The notes beneath the pieces are model-generated. The model worked only from the letters and a program-made list of their open reading frames with translations, did no database searches and was not told the origin of the DNA. Below, piece after piece: positions 49,579 through 58,356 of a stretch of DNA of 60,754 bases. Numbering within the stretch: the first letter of the stretch is position 1; each line of letters opens with the position of its first letter. The DNA comes from Actinomadura sp. HBU206391. Lineage in GTDB: Bacteria; Actinomycetota; Actinomycetes; Streptosporangiales; Streptosporangiaceae. The stretch lies in NCBI RefSeq assembly GCF_014323665.1, contig NZ_JABVEB010000022.1, forward strand, positions 1 through 60,754, read 5' to 3'. The translations under genes were made by a program, and so were the position numbers.

Positions 49579-51435
49579 TCACCTGCGCGCTACGGGCTCG
49601 ACGCCGTCCTGGCCCACGCCGTTCGAGCCTGTGACGCGGGCCGGCTCCAGCTCCCAGTGCCCGACCAGGTCGCGATAGGAGGCCGAGGAGACGAGCAGCC
49701 CGGTGTGACTTCCGAGCGCCGTGCCGTGCCCGTCCATGACCAGGATCCGGCGCGCACGCAGGGCCGAGCTCATTCGATGGGCGACGACGACGAGCGTCCC
49801 CGGCCGGCTCGCGAACGCCTGCTCGGCGCGTGCCTCGGCGGCGGGGTCGAGATGGCAGGTGGCCTCGTCCAGGATCGCCAGCGGAGCGGTGGACAGATAG
49901 GACCGGGTCAGGGCGATGAGCTGGCGCTCACCGGCCGAGAGGGCGAGGGGCCCGACGACGGCGTGGTAGCCGCCGAGGCGTTCGACGACCGGCCGCAGCC
50001 CGACCAGATCGACCGCCTCGTCGAGAAGGTCGGCGGATGCGCCTGGCCGCAGATAGACCAGGTTCTCCGCGAGGGTGCCCGAGAAGACGTAGGCCTCCTG
50101 GGGTATCACCACCCGGTAGCCGCGATCGAGCTCGGCCACCGGGATTCCGCCGAGCCGTACCCCTCCCGACTGCGGCTGCAGCAGCCCGGCCATGAGCGAC
50201 GCGACGGTCGACTTGCCGATCCCGCTCGGGCCGACGATCACGAGGTGGTCGCTCTCCGGGACCACGAGGTCGAGACCGTCCACCACCGGCTCGGCATGCG
50301 GGCCATAACCGAAGACGACGTCTCGCAGCTCCAGTTCCCGACGTACCAGAGGGCGGACACGCCCGTTCCCGGAGCGGCCGCTCCAGCCGCCACTGCCGGT
50401 ACCGGCGGGCCCTGCGGATGCGGCCGGTACGCCGGACGCGGCGGGAACGGGCGAGGCGATGCTCATGCCGCCCGCTCCGTCGTGCCCGGTCTCCAGTATG
50501 CGGTTGAGGTTGACGATCAGCTGCAGCCCGCTGCCGCCCAGCGCCTGGACCAGCATCTGGAGAGCCGGCTGGAAGGCATAGGCGATGTAGGTGAGGGCTC
50601 CGAGGATCGTGCCCGCGGTCGCCCCCCGATCGCGCAGCCACGGCGAGCCGACCAGGACGAGGATGACCGGCAGCCAGCCCCCGATGGTGAGCGACAGCGT
50701 GCGCACCGTCGTGAGCCTGGCCAGTGCCCGCACCGCCGAGGCCTGTGCCTCGACCCGTGCGCCCACCACCTCGCGCATCTGGTCCTCACCGCCGTTGGCG
50801 ACGATGTCGCGCAGCCCGCCGGTGAGCGAACCGGCCGATTCGGCGACGTCCTCGTCGGCGAGCGCCAGCCGCCGCTGCCGGTCGGCCAGCGCGGCCAGCG
50901 ATCCGAAGAACAGGGCCAGGCCGACCGCGAACGGCGGCAGGATGAACACGAGCACGTCCGGCGTGAGGAAGAGCAGGCCGAGCAGCGCGCTCGCCACCGT
51001 GAACACAAAGCTCCGGACCACCATCACCATGCCGGCGAAGGAGTCCCTGACCACCTCGACCTGCCGGGTGAGGCGCGCGACCCCCGCCGCCCCGGGAGTT
51101 TCGTCGCCCGTGGTCGCGCGGTGGAGCGCTCCGGTCACGACATGGCGTACGAGTTCGTCGCGGAACGGCTCGACGACGGCGGCCAGCCGAAGGTAGATCT
51201 GCCGGGTCGCCGCCGCGCCGGCCAGCACCGCGACCGCGAGCACCCCGAGCCAGACGAATCCGACGGCCGGGCTGCCATCGCGAAATCCGTCGTCGACGGC
51301 GAGCGCGATGGCCCGGCCCGACACGAACACCGGCACCACTTCGACGACAGACCAGCCCATCAGCCGTACGACCTCGCGCGGACGGCGCCGGAGCGCGGAC
51401 AGCAGCACCCGTGCCGACCGGTGGGTGACCCTCAT
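49579..51435 (-). CDS. ABC transporter half-subunit 2 of the lanthipeptide locus
   Basis: 618 residues, ATGA overlap with the upstream half-transporter. N-terminal membrane domain of about six spans (VEVVPVFVSGRAIALAVDDG, SFVFTVASALLGLLFL), then an ATPase domain: Walker A VGPSGIGKSTVASL (about 405), signature LSAGERQLIALTRS, Walker B LAILDEATCHLD. Pairs of such exporters flank class III lanthipeptide genes (cf. RamA/RamB, AmfA/AmfB) and should export the modified peptide. No peptidase domain is present, so leader removal is done elsewhere. Confidence 0.85.
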   Translation of the reverse strand: MRVTHRSARVLLSALRRRPREVVRLMGWSVVEVVPVFVSGRAIALAVDDGFRDGSPAVGFVWLGVLAVAVLAGAAATRQIYLRLAAVVEPFRDELVRHVVTGALHRATTGDETPGAAGVARLTRQVEVVRDSFAGMVMVVRSFVFTVASALLGLLFLTPDVLVFILPPFAVGLALFFGSLAALADRQRRLALADEDVAESAGSLTGGLRDIVANGGEDQMREVVGARVEAQASAVRALARLTTVRTLSLTIGGWLPVILVLVGSPWLRDRGATAGTILGALTYIAYAFQPALQMLVQALGGSGLQLIVNLNRILETGHDGAGGMSIASPVPAASGVPAASAGPAGTGSGGWSGRSGNGRVRPLVRRELELRDVVFGYGPHAEPVVDGLDLVVPESDHLVIVGPSGIGKSTVASLMAGLLQPQSGGVRLGGIPVAELDRGYRVVIPQEAYVFSGTLAENLVYLRPGASADLLDEAVDLVGLRPVVERLGGYHAVVGPLALSAGERQLIALTRSYLSTAPLAILDEATCHLDPAAEARAEQAFASRPGTLVVVAHRMSSALRARRILVMDGHGTALGSHTGLLVSSASYRDLVGHWELEPARVTGSNGVGQDGVEPVARR

Positions 51436-53333
51436 CGGCCGGGCCCCTTCGCGAGTTCGCCGTTCGACGCCGCCGTCCGCGCGTCCGGACCCGTATCCGG
51501 ATCGGGCTCGCCTTCGGTGGTCTCGGTCGGCGGCACGTCGGCCGGGCGGAAGACCGCACGATAGGCGGGGTCCCGCCAGAGGTCACGGTGTGGCCCGAAG
51601 GCTCTGATCGTGCCCTCGTCGATCCAGGCGACCAGATCGGCCCGGCTCGCGGTCGCGGCGCGGTGGGCGACGATGAGCCGCGTGCGGTCCCCGAATTCCT
51701 CGGTGAGCGCGCGGCTCACCTGGAGCTCCGTGGCGGTGTCGAGGCTCGAGGTCGCGTCGTCGAGGATGAGCAGCCGTTCGGCCTGCGCGAACGCCCGCGC
51801 CAGGCCGAGCCGCTGAGCTTCTCCTCCGGACATCGGCGCTGCCGTCCGCGGCGTCTCATACCCCTGCGGCAACCGGCGGATGAACGTGTCGGCACAGGCG
51901 GCGCGGGCCGCCTCGTCGATGCGGCCGGGCAGTTCCCCCGGCGACGACACGACCGCGCCGAAGCCGATCACCTCGGCGAGCGTGTCGCCGACCAGCACCG
52001 GACGCTCGAAGGCGTAGCCGACCGCCCGGCGCAGCGTCGCGCGGTCGAGTTCCCGCAGCGGAACGCCGTCCAGCAGCACCTCGCCCTCGTCCGGCTCGCT
52101 GAGCCGGCCGGCGAGGGCGGCGAGCAGTGACTTGCCGGCCCCTGACCGGCCGACGACCGCGAGCGCGGCCCCGGCGGGCACGATCAGATCGATGCTCCGG
52201 AGTACGGGGTCGCCCAGTACCGGACCGTCAGGCACCGGGCCGTCAGGTGCCGGGCCGTCAGGCGGCGGGCCGTCAGGCGGCGGGCTCTTCGGCATGGGCT
52301 CGCCGTCCGGCCGTGCGGTGACCCCGCGGAACTCCAGCCGGCCACGGCCCGGTGGCAGTGCCCCGGTGCCGTACGCCATGGGCGGCTCCCGCAGCACCTC
52401 CACCGCGCGCCGCGCCGCCGCGCGGCCACGGACGACGCGGTTGGCGAACAGCACCACGGCGTCGAGCCCGGACCCGAGAACGGCATAGCGGCCGGCGGCC
52501 AGCAGCTCTCCGAGCGTGATACGCCCCCAGAACAGCATCAGTCCGGCCGTGGCCAGCACCGTGACCTCGACCAGCGGCATGACGACGGCGCCCCGCACGG
52601 TCATCCGGGTCTGCGTGCGCCACATCGCGAACCCGTGCGCGCGCAGGTCCGCCAGGGGCCCGAGCACCCGCCGGGTCTCGCGCTCCTCGGTGCCGGCGGC
52701 GGCGACCGTACGGGCCCCCGCGAGCGCGTCGAGCAGCCGGGCCGCGATGGCCCCCTGGGCCGCCTGATAGCGCGCCGTGACATCGGACGCCTCGCGGACG
52801 AATCCGCGAAGCATCCCGGCCAGCACCGTCATGCCGGCCAGGAAGACCACGGCGAGCCAGGGGTCGATGAGCGCCAGGGCGATGAGGCTGCCGACGGCGG
52901 GAAGGGCCGAGGCCGCCGCCATGGCCGCCGCCGAGGCCGCGTTGCCGGCGTCGTCGGCGCCCGCCACCACGCGGCCGACCAGGTCACCGGACTCGAACCG
53001 GCGCGCGCCGCGCGGGCCGACGGCGAGCACGTGCGCGAGCAGCGTGTGCCGCAGCCAGGCCGTCGCCCGCGCGCGGCTCATGCCTGCGGCCAGGTCTCCG
53101 AGCGCCTCCCCGGCGATGCAGATGACGATGAGGACGGTGCACACGGCGATCCAGCGGACCGTATCCGTTTCCGCGATCACCGCGTCGACGGCGCGGCCGA
53201 GCGCAGCCGGCAACAGGACCTCGGCGAGCGCGGTCACCGTCGTGGCCGCCGCGAGGACCGCGACCCACCCGCCGCCTCGGCGCACGACGCTGGTCAGCAG
53301 GCGGTCGGCCGCCCACCGTTCCGAGTTCGTCAC
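51432..53333 (-). CDS. ABC transporter half-subunit 1 of the lanthipeptide locus
   Basis: 633 residues from GTG 53333 with GGGAGGAC 3-4 nt upstream; the longer frame to 53378 has no ribosome site. Membrane domain (WVAVLAAATTVTALAEVLLP, AVVFLAGMTVLAGML), linker with repeated PPDGP/VPDGP units, and the ATPase: VGRSGAGKSLLAAL, MSGGEAQRLGLARAF, LLILDDATSSLD. Forms the heterodimer with the next gene. The in-frame repeats of PDGP (about 410-430) are a compositional curiosity not found in its partner. Confidence 0.85.
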   Translation of the reverse strand: MTNSERWAADRLLTSVVRRGGGWVAVLAAATTVTALAEVLLPAALGRAVDAVIAETDTVRWIAVCTVLIVICIAGEALGDLAAGMSRARATAWLRHTLLAHVLAVGPRGARRFESGDLVGRVVAGADDAGNAASAAAMAAASALPAVGSLIALALIDPWLAVVFLAGMTVLAGMLRGFVREASDVTARYQAAQGAIAARLLDALAGARTVAAAGTEERETRRVLGPLADLRAHGFAMWRTQTRMTVRGAVVMPLVEVTVLATAGLMLFWGRITLGELLAAGRYAVLGSGLDAVVLFANRVVRGRAAARRAVEVLREPPMAYGTGALPPGRGRLEFRGVTARPDGEPMPKSPPPDGPPPDGPAPDGPVPDGPVLGDPVLRSIDLIVPAGAALAVVGRSGAGKSLLAALAGRLSEPDEGEVLLDGVPLRELDRATLRRAVGYAFERPVLVGDTLAEVIGFGAVVSSPGELPGRIDEAARAACADTFIRRLPQGYETPRTAAPMSGGEAQRLGLARAFAQAERLLILDDATSSLDTATELQVSRALTEEFGDRTRLIVAHRAATASRADLVAWIDEGTIRAFGPHRDLWRDPAYRAVFRPADVPPTETTEGEPDPDTGPDARTAASNGELAKGPGR

Positions 53334-53396
53334 ACGTCCTCCCGCCACGCGGCCAAATAACGAACCGAGCGCGTACAATCACTGGAAATGGAAGGC

Positions 53397-53435
53397 CCCG
53401 GGCGGGGGCCCTGGAGACCAGAGCCCCCGCCCGGG
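53397..53435 (-). terminator. 13-bp hairpin between precursor and transporter genes
   Basis: CCCGGGCGGGGGC (53397-53409) pairs perfectly with GCCCCCGCCCGGG (53423-53435), 15 nt downstream of the precursor stop. Typical of partial terminators that let much more precursor than transporter mRNA accumulate. There is no T-run on either strand. Confidence 0.65.
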
Positions 53436-53450
53436 ACCGGGTTGCCGCTC

Positions 53451-53567
53451 TTAGCAGAGCAGCAGGCTCAGGGTGCTGGCCCCGCCGCCGCCGCAGCTCT
53501 TGCTGTGACTGCTGTGCCCGCCCGGAATCTCGGCGAGCTCCATGCCCTGCAGGTCAAGAAGCGCCAT
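53451..53567 (-). CDS. Class III lanthipeptide precursor (AmfS/SapB family)
   Basis: 38 residues, too short for automatic ORF calling. The leader begins MALLDLQGMEL, the helical LxLQ recognition motif of class III precursors. The core holds two ring motifs: SSHSKSC (residues 19-25, SxxSxxC) and STLSLLLC (31-38, SxxSxxxC), linked by GGGGA. The C-terminal half is almost the same as the first ring region of AmfS, but the peptide ends at that Cys. A strong GGAGGTGG precedes the ATG, and the gene overlaps lanKC by 14 nt. LanKC should install labionin or lanthionine rings. Confidence 0.9.
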   Translation of the reverse strand: MALLDLQGMELAEIPGGHSSHSKSCGGGGASTLSLLLC

Positions 53568-56187
53568 TGCTAGTCCACCTCCTCTCCTCACTTCTCCGGC
53601 TCGCGATGGTGCTGGGCTCGAGCAGCGGCAGTGCAACGGGTTCGCCGTGCAAGGCCGCGCCCACCGCCAGCAGGACACCCGCCGTTCCTGTGGCAAGGTC
53701 CATCGACAGCCGGTACAGCTGGTCACCAGGGAACGCGAGGTCGCCCTGGTAAGTCAGTGCGTGCCACGCCAGGTTCCGCACCTGGAGCGCCACGTCCGGG
53801 TCGGCCCCGGCGCGGCCCGGTTCGTGGCCGCGGGCCAGATAGGCGAGGAGTCCCGCCCGGCCGTTGAAGAGCCCGGATTGGACGGTGAAGGGCGAGCGGA
53901 CGCCCCGGCTGATCTCCTCGGCGGCCCGCCGGAACCGCTCGTCGTCGCGCTGGGCGAGGTACTCCTCGAGCACGACGGCGATGCCCGCGCCGCCCCGGTT
54001 CAGGTAGGGGACGGTCCGCCAGCCCTCGTTGACGTGGAGGGTCCCGTCCGGCCGCGTCGTGCAACGGCGCAGGTCCTGGCCGAGTGCGATGGCGGCATGG
54101 TCCAGCCATGCCTGGTCGCCGGTGTCCTCGAACATCCGGATGAACAGCAGCGCCGGTCCTGACGAGCCTTCGAACAGGCCCGCGTAGGGGTGATCACCGC
54201 CGCTGATCTCAGGCACGTCGTCGACGTCGCCGAGCCGGTCCGCGACGATCTCGGCCGCCCGCACCGCCGCTTCCCGGTACGTGGAGTCGCCGGTGCGCTG
54301 GGCGAAGTGACGCAGGTTCAGACCGACGCCGGCGAGGCCCCCGCCGAGATCCAGGCCCAGGCCCTCCCACTTCTCCCCCAGGCAGATCTCCACGATCTTC
54401 AGGGCCTCGTCGCGGTGGCCGAGGTGCTCCAGCACATAGGCGATGCCGTGCAGCCCCTCGTAGAACCCGAGCCTCGTGCCCTCCCGCGGGGTGAGCGCCC
54501 GCTGGATCAGCCACTCCTCATGCTCCGGATGGCGACCCGCGCCGGTGACGTCGAGGGCGTAGAGGACGCCCGCCGCACCGTGGGAGATGTTCATGCCGCC
54601 CGTGGCGAACTGCTCGATGTCACCGGGGAACAGCCGGTCGTCGCGGCCCGGGGTCGCGCTGGCGAGTATCGCCCGGCTCATGGACGCCCGCGCCCGCTCC
54701 CAGCCCTCCGGCGTCGGCTCGTGCACCGCGCGGCCGGCGCCGCGCACCGGCCCGGAAGACCGCTCGGCCGGATCGATGATCTCGACCGCTTCGTCGAGGA
54801 AGTCCCTGGGCACCGGGAAGTTGTCGGCGACGATCTCGGCGAAGTGGCTCGCCTTGGCCCGATCGAGGACGAGCAGGGTGGTGATGGGCAGGAAGAGCGC
54901 CAGCCGCAGGCATGCCAGGGCGTAACGGTCCCGCTCGAACCCCTTGCGGTCGTTCGGGGCGGCGAACCCGGGGTGCGCCAGCGACGGCCGCTCGGCCTCG
55001 GCGACGGGTGCCGCGACCTCGTAGTCGATGAGGGCTACGCTGTCGTCCGGGCGCACCATGATGTTGAACGGATGAAGGTCGCCGAAGACGTAACCGCGTT
55101 CGTGGACCTGCTCGATCGCCTGCTCGACCCGCTGGTAGACGCCCAGCGCCCACTCGGTGTACTCGGCCGTCCGCTCACTCGACTGCGTCGGGTCGCTCAA
55201 CGGGTAGCGCTCGCTGAACATCTGGTTGAGCGGCTTGCCCTCGATGAGATCCTGGACCAGGAAGTGATGCTCGCCGAGGGTGAAATGGTCACGCACGGCC
55301 GGCACCGCGTCGAGACCGGCCAGCGCCTCCATGATCGCGCGCTCGTGGGCCAGCCGGGTCACCGCGTCGGCGCCGTCGTAGGCGAGCCCCGCGTGCGGCC
55401 GCGCCTCCTTGAGCACCACCTCATCGCCGGTCCGCAGGTCGCGACCGGCGTAGACCCCGCCGCCGTTGGAGAAGTGCAGGACGCGCTCCACCTTGTACGG
55501 CAGGCCCTGAACGGTCGTCGCGGACCGGGCCTTCAGATGCGGCTCGAGACAGGCGGGCAGCTCGACCCACGGCGGCATGGTGAAGACCGGGGTCCGGCGG
55601 TCGGGAACGAGCCGTCCGTCAGGGTCCTCGATGGCCGGCTCGAGGACGCCGCGATCGGAGACGCAGTAGCGCGGGGCGAAGCCGCCGTAGCGCACGTACA
55701 GCGGCCCTTCGCCCCAGCGCAGATCACTGAGAATGTACGGTCCCGGCCGCCCCGCCAGAATGTCGCCGAGCTCGGTGAGCACGAGCTCGAGGCGCTTTTC
55801 ATTTTCGGGGTAAATCGTTACAAGCTTTCCACTCGCTCCGCGGCTGGCGTACTTCGCATTGCGCATGTGGAGCACATGGGCGGCCCGGAGGAACTTGAAA
55901 GAGATGAGGTGTGGGACGCAGTAGTCCCACACCTCATCAAGAATCTCCTCGGCATTGCCTAGACACGCGGAGACATGAATCTTCCAGCCCTGGCCGGGCA
56001 GTTCGACGCCCGCGGTGAGGGACTCGTCCGGGCCGTAGACCAGCCAGTCGTCCTGCTCGAACCGCTGCCAACCGGCCGGAACCTCGCGACCGGCGATGGG
56101 GTAGTCGAAACTGCCGGCCTGTGGCGCCACGGGAGAGTCATAGAAAAGCGGATCCACCATGCAGTAGAGCTCATACCGCTTGTCCAT
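53554..56187 (-). CDS. LanKC class III lanthionine synthetase
   Basis: 877 residues from ATG 56187 with AGAGGATG upstream. Order: N-terminal phosphoSer/Thr lyase-like region (about 1-210), kinase domain (about 225-490: VVLKEARPHAG, YVFGDLHPFNIMV catalytic loop, VALIDYEVA metal loop) and a LanC-like cyclase (about 525-877: ISHGAAGVLYALDV, GFYEGLHGIAYVLEHLGH, GLDLGGGLAGVGLNL, GLFNGRAGLLAYLARG). The conserved zinc Cys/His set is not evident, as expected for class III rather than IV. It phosphorylates, dehydrates and cyclises the precursor encoded next to it. Confidence 0.92.
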   Translation of the reverse strand: MDKRYELYCMVDPLFYDSPVAPQAGSFDYPIAGREVPAGWQRFEQDDWLVYGPDESLTAGVELPGQGWKIHVSACLGNAEEILDEVWDYCVPHLISFKFLRAAHVLHMRNAKYASRGASGKLVTIYPENEKRLELVLTELGDILAGRPGPYILSDLRWGEGPLYVRYGGFAPRYCVSDRGVLEPAIEDPDGRLVPDRRTPVFTMPPWVELPACLEPHLKARSATTVQGLPYKVERVLHFSNGGGVYAGRDLRTGDEVVLKEARPHAGLAYDGADAVTRLAHERAIMEALAGLDAVPAVRDHFTLGEHHFLVQDLIEGKPLNQMFSERYPLSDPTQSSERTAEYTEWALGVYQRVEQAIEQVHERGYVFGDLHPFNIMVRPDDSVALIDYEVAAPVAEAERPSLAHPGFAAPNDRKGFERDRYALACLRLALFLPITTLLVLDRAKASHFAEIVADNFPVPRDFLDEAVEIIDPAERSSGPVRGAGRAVHEPTPEGWERARASMSRAILASATPGRDDRLFPGDIEQFATGGMNISHGAAGVLYALDVTGAGRHPEHEEWLIQRALTPREGTRLGFYEGLHGIAYVLEHLGHRDEALKIVEICLGEKWEGLGLDLGGGLAGVGLNLRHFAQRTGDSTYREAAVRAAEIVADRLGDVDDVPEISGGDHPYAGLFEGSSGPALLFIRMFEDTGDQAWLDHAAIALGQDLRRCTTRPDGTLHVNEGWRTVPYLNRGGAGIAVVLEEYLAQRDDERFRRAAEEISRGVRSPFTVQSGLFNGRAGLLAYLARGHEPGRAGADPDVALQVRNLAWHALTYQGDLAFPGDQLYRLSMDLATGTAGVLLAVGAALHGEPVALPLLEPSTIASRRSEERRWTSNGAS

Positions 56188-56424
56188 GTCACATCCTCTG
56201 TGGTCGTTACCCGCCGGGTGAATCGTCCGGAAAGTCACGGCTTGCTCCAGCAGTTACGAAGCGTTAGGACTGCGGGCTTCAGAACTGCTTTGTGCAATCA
56301 GAGAATTACAGGCGCGCCTCGCCCGTACTAGTGACGGCGGTCACGACCTGGCTGTGATTGTGTCAGTGACGCCACGTGCCTCGGTCATGCGCAAATCGTT
56401 GGGCGCTGTATGACATCAGGCCCC
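56188..56424 (-). promoter_or_regulatory. lanKC upstream region with GTGAC/GTCAC palindrome
   Basis: 237 bp between hutI and lanKC (both minus strand), AT-richer than its surroundings around 56245-56320. GTGAC-GGCG-GTCAC (56331-56344) is a 14-bp dyad about 145 bp ahead of the lanKC start, a plausible site for one of the two LuxR-type regulators. The SapB-type operon promoter is expected here. Confidence 0.45.
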
Positions 56425-57591
56425 TCACCAGGCGATACGCCCGGCCCTCCACACCGCGGCGACCTGGGGCACTCCCGGGCGGTAGGCGAGGTGGATATGT
56501 GAGGGGGCGTCCAGCATGAGCACATCGGCCCGGGCGCCGACGGCGAGATGACCGACATCGCTGCGACGCAGTGCCCGCGCCCCTCCGGCGGTGGCCGCCC
56601 AGACCGCCTCCGCCGGGGTCATGCTCATCTCCCGCACCGCGAGCGCGATGCAGAAGGCCATGCTGGAGGTGTAACAGGACCCCGGATTGCAGTCGGTCGC
56701 GAGCGCAACCGTCGCGCCGGCCTCGATCAGCCACCGCGCATCCGGATAAGGCTGCCGGGTGGAGAACTCCACACCCGGGAGCAGGGTGGCGACGGTGTCG
56801 GATCCCGCCAGCGCGTCGACGTCACGGTCGGACAGGAAGGTGCAGTGGTCGGCCGACGCGGCGCCGTAGGCCACCGCCAGCTGCACGCCGGGCCCGTGAC
56901 CGAGCTGGTTGGCGTGCAGCCTGGGCTGCAACCCGGCCTTGAGACCCGCCTCGATGATCTCCCGGGTCTGCTCGGCGTCGAAGGCGCCGCGTTCGCAGAA
57001 CACGTCGATCCATCGGGCGTACGGCGCGCACGCCGCGAGCATCTCGCCCTTGACCAGGGTCACGTAGGTCTGCGGATCGTGCGCGTACTCGCCCGGCACC
57101 ACGTGGGCGCCCAGGAAGGTGACCTCGTCGACCACCTCGGAGGCGATGCGGACGGCCCGCTCCTCGTCGGCGGCCGTGAGGCCGTATCCGGACTTGCACT
57201 CGACCGTGGTCGTCCCCTGCCGGACCATCTCGTCGACGAGCCGGCTCAGGTTGGCGCGAAGCTCGGCGTCGGAGGCCGCCCGCGTCGCCGTCACCGTGGT
57301 GAGGATCCCCCCGGCCGCGTAGGACTCCCCGCTCATCCGCGCCGCGTACTCCTCGGCGCGTTCGCCGGCGAACACCAGATGCGCGTGCGAGTCGACGAAC
57401 CCGGGCAGCACCGCCCGCCCTCGGGCGTCATAGAACTCGTCCGCCTCCGGTGCGTCGGCCGAGGGGCCAACCCAGACCACCCGGTCGCCGTGGATGACGA
57501 TCGCGGCGTCCCGCAGGATCCCGAGGTCCCCCTCGCCGACCGCGGGGTCGTTGGTGACAAGCTCGCCGATGTTTGTGATGATCACGCTCAC
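56425..57591 (-). CDS. hutI: Imidazolonepropionase
   Basis: 388 residues from GTG 57591 (the longer frame is an N-terminal artefact). Amidohydrolase fold: [18 protein letters not shown] (metal HxH and substrate residues), [38 protein letters not shown] (metal His), [40 protein letters not shown] (metal Asp). It opens imidazolone-propionate to N-formimino-L-glutamate, the third step of histidine breakdown. Minus-strand hut cluster with hutF upstream. Confidence 0.92.
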   Translation of the reverse strand: MSVIITNIGELVTNDPAVGEGDLGILRDAAIVIHGDRVVWVGPSADAPEADEFYDARGRAVLPGFVDSHAHLVFAGERAEEYAARMSGESYAAGGILTTVTATRAASDAELRANLSRLVDEMVRQGTTTVECKSGYGLTAADEERAVRIASEVVDEVTFLGAHVVPGEYAHDPQTYVTLVKGEMLAACAPYARWIDVFCERGAFDAEQTREIIEAGLKAGLQPRLHANQLGHGPGVQLAVAYGAASADHCTFLSDRDVDALAGSDTVATLLPGVEFSTRQPYPDARWLIEAGATVALATDCNPGSCYTSSMAFCIALAVREMSMTPAEAVWAATAGGARALRRSDVGHLAVGARADVLMLDAPSHIHLAYRPGVPQVAAVWRAGRIAW

Positions 57592-57666
57592 GACACAAGC
57601 ATCGCAGCTCACGGTGCTCCTGCGGGATGCGGGGTGTTGCGACACGCGGGCGGGCCGCCACCCCGC

Positions 57667-58212
57667 CTACGCCCGGCCGGCCGCCGGCGGTGCGACCTCG
57701 AGGTCGATGGTGTCGGAGTGTCCCGACCACGACAGCCGCAGGCGCCAGCAGCCCGGCTGCGGCAGCTTCATCAGCGAGGGGCCGGGGCCGCCGTCCACCT
57801 CACGGTGGACCGGCCGCTGCGAGCCGTCGAGATAAGCGTCGATCTTGAGCGGGCTCATCGGCTGCTGGGGAACCCGGGAGATCCAGAGGATCTTGCTGCC
57901 GTCGTCAGGGCGGTCGCTGGGCCACGCTCGCGTCGGGTAGGCGAACAGCGCGGCGACGATGTCGCCCCGCGAGCTCATGACGTGCGGCATCCGGGCCGCG
58001 CCCTTGTCGGAGAATCCCGCACGGGCCCAGGTCGGAAGGACCTTCCGGACCCGCGGGTCGCACCCTCCGGCCGGCCACGGCACGGCCTTCGCCTGGACCG
58101 CCGTGGAGGGGCTCGGAGCGGTGGAGCTCTTCGTCGCCTGCGGCGCCGAGGTGCAGGCCGCCAAGAGGAGCGGAGCCGCCGCCGTCAAAGCGAATCCGCT
58201 TCTGAACGTCAT
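57667..58212 (-). CDS. Lipoprotein of unknown function within hut cluster
   Basis: 181 residues. Signal SGFALTAAAPLLLAACTSA has the lipobox LAAC (lipidated Cys20). The mature part contains GGCDPRVRKVLPTWARAGFS and GCWRLRLSWSGHSDTIDLEV, suggesting a small beta-rich domain with a Cys pair. Placed between hutF and hutI; a histidine-binding function is not indicated. An 18-bp tandem repeat sits in its promoter region. Confidence 0.65.
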   Translation of the reverse strand: MTFRSGFALTAAAPLLLAACTSAPQATKSSTAPSPSTAVQAKAVPWPAGGCDPRVRKVLPTWARAGFSDKGAARMPHVMSSRGDIVAALFAYPTRAWPSDRPDDGSKILWISRVPQQPMSPLKIDAYLDGSQRPVHREVDGGPGPSLMKLPQPGCWRLRLSWSGHSDTIDLEVAPPAAGRA

Positions 58213-58238
58213 CTGGCCGCACTCCTACCCGGGTCGCC

Positions 58239-58274
58239 GGATCGCCCTCAAAGATCGGATCGCCCTCAAGGATA
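58239..58274. repeat. 18-bp tandem repeat upstream of lipoprotein gene
   Basis: GGATCGCCCTCAAAGATC (58239-58256) followed directly by GGATCGCCCTCAAGGATA (58257-58274); 16 of 18 positions agree. It lies 27-62 nt before the lipoprotein start on the minus strand, a plausible operator or duplicated -10/-35 region. Confidence 0.55.
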
Positions 58275-58356
58275 GAGCGCCGATCGCCGTCCCGACAGGC
58301 CCTGACGGCCGCCCCGCCGTGCGATCGGGGCGTGCGGTGCCTCGCCGGCCGGCCCG

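Noticed and set aside
49516..51564. 682-residue plus-strand frame over the ABC transporter
   Set aside because: Antisense to a transporter with complete Walker and signature motifs.
54190..54197. Sixth GTGATCAC copy
   Set aside because: Lies inside lanKC, far from the phage cluster; treated as background and used only as a density control.
54190..55962. 590-residue plus-strand frame inside lanKC
   Set aside because: Complementary shadow of the LanKC coding frame; composition is typical of antisense GC-rich DNA and there is no ribosome binding site.
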